From: Chloroflexota bacterium | GTDB lineage: Bacteria; Chloroflexota; Dehalococcoidia; Lucifugimonadales; GCA-002723415 | Length of the DNA: 64,000 nucleotides | Direction: 5' to 3' | NCBI GenBank assembly: GCA_002721445.1 | Contig: PBKN01000005.1 | Location: 281,689-345,688, forward strand | Shown: one piece after another, positions 55,833 through 64,000 of the stretch | Layout of the letters: each line of letters begins with the position of its first letter | Position numbering within the stretch: the first letter of the stretch is position 1 | The notes under the pieces: model-generated | What the model was told of the DNA's origin: nothing | Databases searched by the model: none | The model's input: the letters and a program-made list of their open reading frames with translations, nothing else | Translations under genes and position numbers: made by a program

Positions 55833-56837
55833 TTATTGACTCAAATACCTAGCTATCTCATCTCTTTTGAATACAGGCATCTGTTTTATACCATTTTTAG
55901 TAGATAACATTAATCCATATTCTTTAGGCATAATTTTTCCGATTTTATAGCCAAATGAACCAGAAAGATAAAGATTATCAATTAATTTTTTAGAACTTTC
56001 AGGTTTAACTGTACACAATAATGAGCCTGATGCAATCATTCCAAAAGGATTTATTCCTGTTTTTAAACAAATTTCTAAACATTCAGGTAATATATATATA
56101 TTATTTTCTTCTATGTGCAAGCCTACATTTGCAGCTTTTGACACTTCTTGCAAAGCTCCAAATAGCCCGCCTTCCGTAGGGTCATGCATAGAAGTTATAG
56201 CGCCAGAATTTATTGCAATTTCACTATCCTTTTTGACGCTTATCCCCGGTTTAAACAAAAAATTCTTAGCATTACTAATATATTGCTTGCTTATGCCCAT
56301 AGATAAAAGTTCCGTTTCTTTTTCTCTAGCAAGAATAGCAGTTCCCTCAATTGCTATACCTTTAGTTAAAATAATTTCATCTCCCACTTTTGCACCTGAA
56401 GTATAAATCACGTCTCTTTTATTAACTTCTCCCAGAATCGCACCAATCGCTAAAGGCCTCTCAAGTCCATAAGTTATCTCTGTATGCCCTCCAATTAATG
56501 TAATATTTGCATCTTCACAAGAATCAATTAATTGGTTAAATATATTTGTAATTGACTTTTTTGAATAACTCTCAGGAAAAAGCAATGTTGTCATTAACCA
56601 TTTTGGCGTAGCTCCCATAACATATAAGTCATTTGAATTAATTTGCACCAAATACCATCCAATATTATCAGTTACAAAAGTTATTGGATCCATCTTTGCA
56701 ACAAGAAAACGATCCCCCAAATCAATTACTGCAGCATCCTCACCTGCTGTAGCTCCTAAAATGACTTTAGGATCTTTAATGTTGATTTTAGAAAGCAAAT
56801 TTCCTAATAATTCTAATGGGAGTTTTCCAGCCTTCAT
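55833..56837 (-). CDS. AIR-synthase/HypE-like ATP-binding protein
   Basis: A 334-residue protein of the PurM/HypE/ThiL fold. The N-terminal half has GATAGEDAAVIDLGD (about 28-42), SNDLYVMGATPKWL (about 78) and LIGGHTEI; the C-terminal half has MHDPTEGGLFGAL and GMIASGSLL. HypE proteins end in a Cys that is carbamoylated for NiFe hydrogenase; this one ends YLSQ with no Cys, so it is not a standard HypE. The true substrate is unknown. Its place just ahead of nuoA on the same strand may mean co-transcription with complex I. AGGTAAC lies before the ATG. Confidence 0.75.
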   Translation of the reverse strand: MKAGKLPLELLGNLLSKINIKDPKVILGATAGEDAAVIDLGDRFLVAKMDPITFVTDNIGWYLVQINSNDLYVMGATPKWLMTTLLFPESYSKKSITNIFNQLIDSCEDANITLIGGHTEITYGLERPLAIGAILGEVNKRDVIYTSGAKVGDEIILTKGIAIEGTAILAREKETELLSMGISKQYISNAKNFLFKPGISVKKDSEIAINSGAITSMHDPTEGGLFGALQEVSKAANVGLHIEENNIYILPECLEICLKTGINPFGMIASGSLLCTVKPESSKKLIDNLYLSGSFGYKIGKIMPKEYGLMLSTKNGIKQMPVFKRDEIARYLSQ

Positions 56838-56904
56838 CTTGTTACCTATAATTTATAAATTAAATAGTTTATGATAAGGATAAATGCTACCATAAACTAA
56901 CTAT

Positions 56905-57603
56905 ATGATTAATACAATTTTTTTTGATTTATACGGAACTTTAGCGGGTTTTTCACCTGATAGATATAAAATTCAATCTCAAGCTTGTGCTAAATTTGGA
57001 TATAAAGTTACTAGGGATGGAATTACTAGAGGATATGCTATCGCTGATAATTTCATGTCAAAACAAAATCAAGTTTATCCAATTAGAAATATGAATTCTC
57101 AAAAGAAAAAAAAATTTTTCTCTCAGTACCAAAAATTCATATTAAGCGGAGATGAAATTAATATATCTGAACTAACTGCTACCAAAATATGGGATTATAT
57201 TAAAAAAATCCCTTACGATTTAGCTTGCTATGATGATGTATTTCCCTCTTTAAAAACTTTAAAATCAAAAGGATTCCAATTGGGCTTAATATCAAATATG
57301 AACACAGACGGAAATAATCTATCTTTAAAACTTGGATTATCCAATTACCTTGACTTCATAATTACTTCAAAAGATGCAAACTCAGAAAAACCTCATAAAA
57401 AGATTTTCATGAGAGCTTTAGGCCAAGCAAAAGTTTCTGCAGAAAACTGTATACACGTTGGAGATCAAATAATTTCAGATATAAATGGTGCCAGAAATGC
57501 TGGAATCACTCCAGTATTAATTGATAGAGATGGCATTCACAATGATTTTAAAGAATGTAAAAGAATTATCTCTCTTGCCGAACTATACAAAATCATTAAA
57601 TGA
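56905..57603 (+). CDS. HAD-superfamily hydrolase
   Basis: A 232-residue phosphatase-like enzyme. Motif I is FFDLYGTL (nucleophile Asp8), motif II is GLISNMNTD (about 128), motif III has the Lys in NSEKPHKKIF and motif IV is HVGDQIISDINGA. The second residue of the DxYGTL motif is Tyr rather than the acid Asp (DLYGT), seen in haloacid-dehalogenase-like members. The substrate is unknown. The stop is followed at once by a small hairpin and T-run. Confidence 0.82.
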   Translation: MINTIFFDLYGTLAGFSPDRYKIQSQACAKFGYKVTRDGITRGYAIADNFMSKQNQVYPIRNMNSQKKKKFFSQYQKFILSGDEINISELTATKIWDYIKKIPYDLACYDDVFPSLKTLKSKGFQLGLISNMNTDGNNLSLKLGLSNYLDFIITSKDANSEKPHKKIFMRALGQAKVSAENCIHVGDQIISDINGARNAGITPVLIDRDGIHNDFKECKRIISLAELYKIIK

Positions 57604-57623
57604 TTTCAAATATGAAATTTTTT
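57603..57623 (+). terminator. Short hairpin with T-run after the HAD gene
   Basis: ATTTCA (57603-57608), loop AATA, TGAAAT (57613-57618), then a T-run to 57623. The shape is that of a rho-independent terminator, but the stem is only 6 bp and AT-rich. It also covers the mfd stop codon on the other strand. Confidence 0.4.
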
Positions 57624-60600
57624 ATTGAAATCTATTAACTTAATCAATATATCTAATAATTCTTTTTTCCAAGAAGAATTATCCTCACTAGAATTAATTG
57701 TTAACCTATTGCTACCAATAAGAGCTGAATCTGTAAGGCATTTTTGAAGTGCTTTTTTTGCCCCTCCTATATCATATATAAAAGTTAAAAAGAATTTCTT
57801 TTCTTTTCTAACTATAGATTTTAAATTAAGCTCTTTAGCAATTGATACTACTCTGTTAATATAAAGTAGATTTTTTACTGGCCCAGGTAACTCCCCAAAC
57901 CTATCACTTAACTCATCTCTAATTCCTGCCCAATCATCAGTATATTTCATTTTTGAAAGGCGTTGATATATATCTATTCGCTGAGCTATATCATATATAT
58001 ATTCTGAAGGAATATTCGAAGATATATCCAGCTGTACCATAGTTTTAACTGCAGGGTTAAGAGGGTCTTCTTTGATATTTGAATTATTATTATCATTTTC
58101 TGTGTTAGTAGTGGACTTAAGGTCATCAACTGCATAAGCTAATAATTTATTAAACAAATCAAAGCCAATAGCTTGTATATGCCCACTCTGCTCTGCCCCT
58201 AAAACATTACCAGCACCTCTTATTTCCAAATCTTTCATAGCTACTTGAAATCCCCCACCTATATCTTTTAAATCCAAAATAGCCCTAAGTCTATTCTGTG
58301 CATTAATATTTATTGAAGAAGGAGTTCCCGATAAAAAGTAAGCATATGCCTTTTTAGATCCTCTTCCAACTCTACCTCTTAATTGATAAAGTTGAGACAA
58401 TCCGAATGTATCAGCTTTATTAACTATTAATGTATTTACATTTGCTAAATCTAATCCAGATTCTATGATAGTTGTACAAACTAATATATCTATTTTGTTA
58501 TTAGCAAACTCTTTCATTACAAATTCAAGTTCATTTTCAGGCATTTGACCATGTGCTATTCCAATTTTAGCGCTAGGGACTAATTTATTTAAATAACTTG
58601 CAAAATAATCAATGCTTTGAACTCTATTATGAACAAAAAACACCTGCCCTTCTCTGTCTAATTCTCTAACAATTGCTTGCTTTATAATAGAATCACTAAA
58701 CTCATAAATATATGTTTTTATCGGAGATCGGTCGTCAGGGGGGGTTTCAATAACACTCATATCTCTTACGCCAGCTAAAGACATATGCAATGTACGAGGA
58801 ATAGGTGTGGCAGTCATAGTTAAAATATCTATCTCGCTTCTCATTGATTTAAATCTTTCTTTATGCTCAACGCCAAATCTTTGCTCTTCATCAATAATTA
58901 CTAGGCCTAAGTTTTTAAAATTCACATCTTTTTGTATTAATCTATGAGTGCCTATACAAATATCAACACTTCCGTCCAAAAGTCCATTAATAATTAAATT
59001 CTGTTCTTTTTTAGACCTAAACCTACTTAAAACTTGAATATTTGTAGAATACGGTGTCAATCTTTCTCTAAAGGTTTCATAATGTTGCTGTGAAAGAACT
59101 GTTGTAGGAGCTAATAATGCTACTTGTTTACCGGCCATTACTGATTTAAATGCAGCTCTTAGCGCTACTTCAGTTTTACCATATCCAACATCTCCGCAAA
59201 TCAATCTATCCATAGGCAAACTTGACTCCATATCTGATTTAACCTCATTTATTGCCTTAATTTGGTCATCAGTTTCTTGAAATTTGAATGACTTTTCAAG
59301 TTCCTCTTGCCATTTTGTATCTAAAGAAGTGGCAACTCCTTGAGACATCTCTCTTTTAGCATAAATACTTAGTAGGCTGGCTGCAATTTCCCTAGAAGAA
59401 TCTGTGGCTTTTTGCTTTGATTTACTCCACTCTTTAGTCCCTAACCTAGTAAGCCTAGGTAAATGTTGAGAAGGTGCAACATAAGGACTAACCCGGTCTA
59501 AGCTATTCATAGGGACATATATTTTGTCTTTTTTATCATATTCAAGTATGAAATACTCTTCCCCTTCTTCTTCACCAGGAATAAAGCCTATTTCTAAAAA
59601 TTTCCCTATACCATGATCAATATGCACCATATAGTCACCTTTATCTATCTTAGTAAAAAAAGGCCTCGACTTATTTCTAATTTTGGTATTCGAAATTTTA
59701 TGCTTAGAAAAACCAAAAATCTCTATATCTGATAAAACGATGATTTTATTTTCATCATTATCTAATATGAACCCTGGCATAGTATTAATTGATTCTGTTT
59801 GTAATATATATATATTCTTTACTAGTTTTTCTTGAAGAAAGTTAAATTCATACAATATTCCAATATCATAATTTTTCAATGCCTCAAGAAGCCTCCCTGT
59901 ATATGCACTAATAAGAATAATTTTATATTCATTTAATACAAAATTATTAATTTGATTACAGAACGATTTGATATCTCCATAAAATAAAGGAGGCTTAATA
60001 AAGTTATATGAATCAGCAACTAGGCTTTTATCTTTATCTGAAATAAAAATTTTCATATTTCTTGGAAAAGAAGCAATACTCTGAATAACTTTATCACTTT
60101 CAACTACTGAAGAAGGAAAATATTTAGGAACTTCCTCTCTTAATAATTTTATTTCTTTAGATTTATAATATTGAAATTGCTGTTCATTAGAGGATTTAAT
60201 TATTTTTTTATAATCAAAAAAAATAATTAAATCCTCTTTTCTAAAATGATCAATTATTGTCTGTTGATTAAAAAACCCTAAATAATATGAACTATCTTGA
60301 CTTTCAAACCCAGAAACCAAGTTTGTTAATTCACTTTTCATATCCTTTTTTATATTTTTAGAAATATTTTGCCAATCTAAAGATTGTATTTGTTCATTGA
60401 CCCATTCTGCATTTTTTAACTGAGGCATATATTCAGAAGCAGGCAATATACAAACTGAATCAATTAACTTCAAGCTTCGCTGAGTATTAATATCAAATTC
60501 TCTAATACTCTCAATTTGATTGCCTAAAAATTCAATTCTTACTGGATTGGGCAATCCAACTGGATATAGGTCTAAAATGCCACCCCTTCTACTCATCATC

Positions 60601-61109
60601 CCCGGACCATAAACTATCGTGTCGTTTTCATATCCAATTCGTGTCCATTTAGAAATCAAACTATCTACAGAAATATTGTCTCCTGCCTTTAAAGTATGAA
60701 TAGATTCATTTAAAATTTCATTCGAGATAGTCTTTTGTGAAACCGCTTCAAGAGATGCTATTGTTATGGATTGATTTTTTAAATTATTAAATATGCCAGC
60801 AATTACTTCAATTCTTTTTCTACTTGATTGAATATCTATTTCTGATTTGTCATACGGAAGAGTGTCATTGCCAGTAAAATGATATAAATCTATTTCTTTA
60901 CTAACCCAAAATGATAATTGCTCATATAAAAGACTAGCATCATCTGGCTTAGCGGTTATAACTAAAATATTTTTATCTATATTTTTAAATATACTTGACA
61001 ATAATATAGAAGAGTTAAAATTTTCAACATTAATTCTTGATTTAAATTCTCTTAAATTTACGGATTGACTTAAATTTACTAAGGCATGACTTAATGAAAA
61101 AGATTTCAT
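57606..61109 (-). CDS. mfd: Transcription-repair coupling factor
   Basis: A 1167-residue SF2 translocase that removes stalled RNA polymerase and calls UvrA. The UvrB-homology region is at the N-terminus, the RNA-polymerase-binding CarD-like domain includes GDYMVHIDHGIGKF, Walker A is CGDVGYGKTEVALRAA (about 641), Walker B region IIDEEQRFGVEHKE (about 739), motif VI QLRGRVGRG, and the TRCF C-terminal domain closes it. The ATG overlaps the stop of the thioredoxin-like gene (ATGA). Confidence 0.96.
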   Translation of the reverse strand: MKSFSLSHALVNLSQSVNLREFKSRINVENFNSSILLSSIFKNIDKNILVITAKPDDASLLYEQLSFWVSKEIDLYHFTGNDTLPYDKSEIDIQSSRKRIEVIAGIFNNLKNQSITIASLEAVSQKTISNEILNESIHTLKAGDNISVDSLISKWTRIGYENDTIVYGPGMMSRRGGILDLYPVGLPNPVRIEFLGNQIESIREFDINTQRSLKLIDSVCILPASEYMPQLKNAEWVNEQIQSLDWQNISKNIKKDMKSELTNLVSGFESQDSSYYLGFFNQQTIIDHFRKEDLIIFFDYKKIIKSSNEQQFQYYKSKEIKLLREEVPKYFPSSVVESDKVIQSIASFPRNMKIFISDKDKSLVADSYNFIKPPLFYGDIKSFCNQINNFVLNEYKIILISAYTGRLLEALKNYDIGILYEFNFLQEKLVKNIYILQTESINTMPGFILDNDENKIIVLSDIEIFGFSKHKISNTKIRNKSRPFFTKIDKGDYMVHIDHGIGKFLEIGFIPGEEEGEEYFILEYDKKDKIYVPMNSLDRVSPYVAPSQHLPRLTRLGTKEWSKSKQKATDSSREIAASLLSIYAKREMSQGVATSLDTKWQEELEKSFKFQETDDQIKAINEVKSDMESSLPMDRLICGDVGYGKTEVALRAAFKSVMAGKQVALLAPTTVLSQQHYETFRERLTPYSTNIQVLSRFRSKKEQNLIINGLLDGSVDICIGTHRLIQKDVNFKNLGLVIIDEEQRFGVEHKERFKSMRSEIDILTMTATPIPRTLHMSLAGVRDMSVIETPPDDRSPIKTYIYEFSDSIIKQAIVRELDREGQVFFVHNRVQSIDYFASYLNKLVPSAKIGIAHGQMPENELEFVMKEFANNKIDILVCTTIIESGLDLANVNTLIVNKADTFGLSQLYQLRGRVGRGSKKAYAYFLSGTPSSININAQNRLRAILDLKDIGGGFQVAMKDLEIRGAGNVLGAEQSGHIQAIGFDLFNKLLAYAVDDLKSTTNTENDNNNSNIKEDPLNPAVKTMVQLDISSNIPSEYIYDIAQRIDIYQRLSKMKYTDDWAGIRDELSDRFGELPGPVKNLLYINRVVSIAKELNLKSIVRKEKKFFLTFIYDIGGAKKALQKCLTDSALIGSNRLTINSSEDNSSWKKELLDILIKLIDFNKKFHI

Positions 61110-62047
61110 TTTATTACCAATTGAATATTTTTCTCTAATTCATATTCACTTATAAAACCTTCATACTTACCAATTATAATTCCTTCTGAATTTATTAAAA
61201 AAGACCATGGCTCACTTGGAAGCCCCCAATCCAGTACAACCTGACTAATATCTGCTTGCTTCAAATCTCCTTGAATTTTATCAAGATTATCATAAACTTC
61301 TACATGAATAAAATTTATTTTATCTTTATATTTCATCTTTAAACTTTTTAAAACATTAACTTGTGGGCCACAAGTCTTTGTCACACAATAACCAGGACTA
61401 GCAAAGGCTACTACTAAAGGCTTGTCCATCTTAATTGCATCTGAAATAGTTAAAGAATATAGATCCTGGTCAGGGTCAGGGTCTGACGTAATATTATTTA
61501 ACTTGTATTCTCCAGAATTAGTTTTATTAACACTCATAAGTGCTTTTGAATATAAAGGTGGGGTTTTACTTTTTTCATTAACATTTAACGCAGTTGTAAT
61601 TTCTCCATTTAATTTTTTACTACTTGTTGAAACTGTAATTCCCCATGATCCAGGCTTATCAAAATTCATATTTGCCACGTAAATACCCCTACCTTGAGGC
61701 CATTCATAATAATCAGCATTAACAACTTCGTGAATTAAAGTGTTTTTATTGTTGGACAAATAAAAAGAATAAATTACTGTTTCATAATTCTTTAAAGAAC
61801 CAATAGAATTTTCTGTTAAACCAAAAGCTATCCGATTTTTACCAACGCTTATATCGGTAGTAGCCCAATATAAATTCAATTTAATTTCACTAGCATTGCT
61901 GTCCTCAAAATCTAACTGACCTTCAGCATAAAAGCTGTTACCATCATTGATCTTTTCAGCTTTATTATCTTTTGATACAAATTGGCATGATAATAATGAA
62001 ATCATTAAACTAAGCAAGCACATCCACTTTATTAAACAATTAAACAT
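61106..62047 (-). CDS. Lipoprotein with thioredoxin-like C-terminal domain
   Basis: A 313-residue exported protein. The lipobox LLSC places Cys21 at the mature N-terminus. Residues 40-150 form a beta-rich domain (LYWATTDISVGKNRIAFGL, GSWGITVS). From about 205 a thioredoxin-like fold follows: PLVVAFASPGYC, then TKTCGPQVN and PSEPWSFLINSEGIIIGKYEG. The redox Cys pair is spaced CX4C rather than CXXC, so it is unlike usual TlpA or SCO1. It probably acts outside the membrane in disulfide or metal delivery. It is translationally coupled to mfd by a 4-bp overlap. Confidence 0.75.
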   Translation of the reverse strand: MFNCLIKWMCLLSLMISLLSCQFVSKDNKAEKINDGNSFYAEGQLDFEDSNASEIKLNLYWATTDISVGKNRIAFGLTENSIGSLKNYETVIYSFYLSNNKNTLIHEVVNADYYEWPQGRGIYVANMNFDKPGSWGITVSTSSKKLNGEITTALNVNEKSKTPPLYSKALMSVNKTNSGEYKLNNITSDPDPDQDLYSLTISDAIKMDKPLVVAFASPGYCVTKTCGPQVNVLKSLKMKYKDKINFIHVEVYDNLDKIQGDLKQADISQVVLDWGLPSEPWSFLINSEGIIIGKYEGFISEYELEKNIQLVIK

Positions 62048-62209
62048 AATTTAAACCCTTAATAGTAATTAAACTGAAACAATATTTTTTCTTTATTTAA
62101 GTTGGTGTATATTATTATTTAAACATATTATATTTATTTGCCATAGCTTCAATTGCTAAACATATATTTATAAATACTAAATTTAATAATTGATAAAAGG
62201 ATAAATGCT

Positions 62210-63310
62210 ATGAAAATTACTGATGTACATTTAGAAATGTTTAAATGGCCAAGAACTGTACCTATTACTAATGGCCTATATACATATACACATAACCTGC
62301 TAAACATTGTTGTAATAGACACTGACGATCCAGATATTCAAGGTATTGGATTAGCAGGCGGAATTGAATCCTCACCTGAAGTGGGAGCATCATTTATTGA
62401 ACATTTCAAAAAAGGACTTATAGGTCAAGACCCATTGAATAATGAAGCACTATGGCACGCTATGTGGAGACCAAAACTCGTCGGACGAAGAGGTATTTCC
62501 ACTAGAATTATTGCAGGCATTGACATTGCTCTATGGGACATAAAAGGCAAAATCGCTAATATGCCCGTGTATAAAATGCTAGGAGGATTCACAAATAAAG
62601 TAGATACATACATAGCAGGTGGATACTACGAAGAAGGAAAAGGGCTTAAAGAGCTTGCCCAAGAAATGGAAGATAACGTTAATCTAGGAGCAAGAGCAGT
62701 TAAAATCAAAGTCGGTGCTGTATCAATTAATGAAGATATTGAACGAGTTAGAGTATGTAGAGATGCTGTCGGACCAGATGTGAAATTAATGGTTGATGCA
62801 AATAATGCATATAGGCACTATCAAGCAATAGAGTTTGCTAAAAAAGCAGAAAAGTACGATCTGTTTTGGTTCGAGGAGCCAGTAGAACCCGATGATTATA
62901 TTGGCCAAGCTGAAATCACACGGGCCACCTCCGTTCCAGTCGCCGCAGGTGAAAATGAATATACTCGTTACGGATTCCGCGATATGATAAATGCTAGAGC
63001 CGTCGATATACTTCAACCAGACGCACTTATTTTAGGTGGCATTACTGAGTATATGAAAGTAGCCGCATTAGCTCAAGCAAATGATTTAGACATAGCCCCA
63101 CATGGAGCACAAGAGGTACACATACATCTGGTCGCAGCTATACCGAATGGATTGATCTTAGAATATTACAGAGATTCTGTAGATCCAATGCATGGAAAAA
63201 TATGGGAGCACGAATTAACTATTAAAGACGGATATGTATACGCACCAGATTTACCTGGCCTTGGATTAAATCCTAAATGGGATACATTAGCACCCTATAA
63301 AGTTGGATAG
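62210..63310 (+). CDS. Mandelate racemase/muconate-lactonizing-type enolase-superfamily enzyme
   Basis: A 366-residue enolase-superfamily enzyme, acting by removing a proton alpha to a carboxylate. The capping domain is N-terminal. In the barrel, KIKVG (about 165) gives the KxK base, DANN (about 195), EEP (about 221) and GEN (about 246) give the three Mg2+ ligands, and the His in APHGAQEVH (about 298) fits the opposite base. The acid-sugar dehydratase group is likely; the sugar acid is not predictable. SAR202 genomes are known for many such paralogues. AAAGGAT lies before the ATG. Confidence 0.88.
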   Translation: MKITDVHLEMFKWPRTVPITNGLYTYTHNLLNIVVIDTDDPDIQGIGLAGGIESSPEVGASFIEHFKKGLIGQDPLNNEALWHAMWRPKLVGRRGISTRIIAGIDIALWDIKGKIANMPVYKMLGGFTNKVDTYIAGGYYEEGKGLKELAQEMEDNVNLGARAVKIKVGAVSINEDIERVRVCRDAVGPDVKLMVDANNAYRHYQAIEFAKKAEKYDLFWFEEPVEPDDYIGQAEITRATSVPVAAGENEYTRYGFRDMINARAVDILQPDALILGGITEYMKVAALAQANDLDIAPHGAQEVHIHLVAAIPNGLILEYYRDSVDPMHGKIWEHELTIKDGYVYAPDLPGLGLNPKWDTLAPYKVG

Positions 63311-63368
63311 CCCTGAATTATAAATTTATTTAAATCATGATTCTATTTCAAAATATCAAATAAAATAA

Positions 63369-64000
63369 TTATTCTTCAGCTTCTGACTCAGATTCACCTT
63401 CAACAACAGGAACTTCAGCTGCGTCTATAGAATCTTCTTCGGTATCAGTAATTTCTTCTTCCACTCTAGGTGGCATTACACGTGCTACTAAAGTCTCTAT
63501 GTCATCATTAACATCAATTCCTTCATTAATTTTTACATCTTTTACAAATAAAGAATCCTCAAATGTTTCTAAAGAAGAAATGTCTAATTCAAATTTTTCT
63601 GGAATATTTAAAGGTAAAATTTGTACTGATATTGATTGCAAAGACTGCAATAAGGTTCCACCTAATTGCCATACAGCTGCTGCGGTTCCAGTTATTACTA
63701 TAGGTATATTAACTTGAATTTTTTTATTAAGATCTACCTTTAAAAAGTCTACATGTAGAATCTCTTCAGTTACAGGGTGCCTCTGGACATCCCGGATTAG
63801 ACATACATTTTCTCCACTTTCACCATCAACTTCAAGAGATATGGCAACATTTTGCCCGGTAGTTGTTAGCAATGAATCAATTACTTTTTTTTCAATAGTT
63901 AAATTTTTTGAAGCCTCATTATTCCCATACATGTGAACAGGAATACTTCCTGCACGACGCATTTTTTTAACTTTTTTACCAGTAATTATACGGTTTTCAA
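63369..64000 (-). CDS. rplY: 50S ribosomal protein L25 (CTC form), 5' end outside the window
   Basis: A general-stress/CTC type L25 that binds 5S rRNA. The frame is open to the right edge: before the Met at 63962 it continues with NRIITGKKVKK, the usual N-terminal strand of L25, so that Met is internal and the true start lies past base 64000. IPVHMYG, the IRDVQRHPVTEEILHVDF segment and the TL5-like second beta domain follow. The last 30 residues are highly acidic. The MR/MLE gene faces it 58 bp away. Confidence 0.92.
   Translation of the reverse strand, partial: ENRIITGKKVKKMRRAGSIPVHMYGNNEASKNLTIEKKVIDSLLTTTGQNVAISLEVDGESGENVCLIRDVQRHPVTEEILHVDFLKVDLNKKIQVNIPIVITGTAAAVWQLGGTLLQSLQSISVQILPLNIPEKFELDISSLETFEDSLFVKDVKINEGIDVNDDIETLVARVMPPRVEEEITDTEEDSIDAAEVPVVEGESESEAEE

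Noticed and set aside
55833..56837. Evidence for a NiFe hydrogenase from the HypE-like gene
   Set aside because: The C-terminal Cys needed for HypE function is absent and no other hyp or hydrogenase gene is present.
63369..63962. L25 starting at the Met at 63962
   Set aside because: The frame continues upstream with the standard L25 N-terminal strand, so this Met is internal and the gene is cut by the window edge.

Overview
The window is about 64 kb of very AT-rich, tightly packed bacterial chromosome. Genes lie on both strands in short operons. No gap reaches 300 bp, and I see no insertion sequence, prophage, CRISPR array or rRNA. About 60 protein genes and one tRNA-Ser can be supported, and both edges cut through genes (fmt on the left, rplY/L25 on the right). 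Many starts are TTG placed after a good ribosome binding site.

The content suggests a streamlined marine Chloroflexota bacterium of the SAR202/Dehalococcoidia kind. This is inference from gene content: an F420-type DDN-family oxidoreductase, an enolase-superfamily enzyme, many amidohydrolases and D-aminoacylases, a phosphotriesterase-like enzyme, an HpcH/HpaI aldolase, an AcoX-like ATP-NAD kinase and a complex I without the NADH module. No marker gene here proves the lineage.

Layout. 1-2.3 kb: fmt and a D-aminoacylase-like gene (minus). 2.5-7.7 kb: an RND/MMPL exporter facing mutS2. 7.8-10.7 kb: thrB, lysC and a family 2 glycosyltransferase. 10.9-16.2 kb: a TPR protein, a small unknown protein, an MBL hydrolase, then a compact run trpA-aroH-ribF-tyrS. 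16.3-22.1 kb: a divergent PEP-carboxykinase-like protein, a class V aminotransferase, a winged-helix regulator, a class IV aminotransferase and lipB. 22.0-24.1 kb: sucCD (minus). 24.2-31.6 kb: uppP, DDN oxidoreductase, SDR, YbaK, class III aminotransferase, MBL hydrolase, MFS transporter and zinc alcohol dehydrogenase. 31.7-40.9 kb: pstS, diverging from a phosphotriesterase-like/aldolase/D-aminoacylase operon, then a minus-strand block of class III aminotransferase, AcoX-like kinase, two coupled amidohydrolase-fold proteins and a coiled-coil lipoprotein. 41-45.8 kb: trxB, tRNA-Ser, S9 peptidase, cupin and PIG-L deacetylase. 45.8-55.8 kb: an uninterrupted nuoABCDHIJKLMN operon (minus). 55.8-62.0 kb: an AIR-synthase/HypE-like protein, a HAD hydrolase, mfd and a thioredoxin-like lipoprotein. 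62.2-64 kb: a mandelate-racemase-type enzyme and L25.

The picture is of a heterotroph that breaks down modified amino acids, amides and organic acids (deacylases, amidohydrolases, transaminases, aldolase, TCA-cycle sucCD). Electrons pass to a reduced 11-subunit complex I whose donor is unknown. The most interesting points are that 11-subunit complex I, a PEPCK homologue that seems to have lost metal ligands, a translationally coupled active/inactive amidohydrolase pair, and an 11-bp-phased TTAA array between pstS and the phosphotriesterase-like gene that looks like a Pho box.
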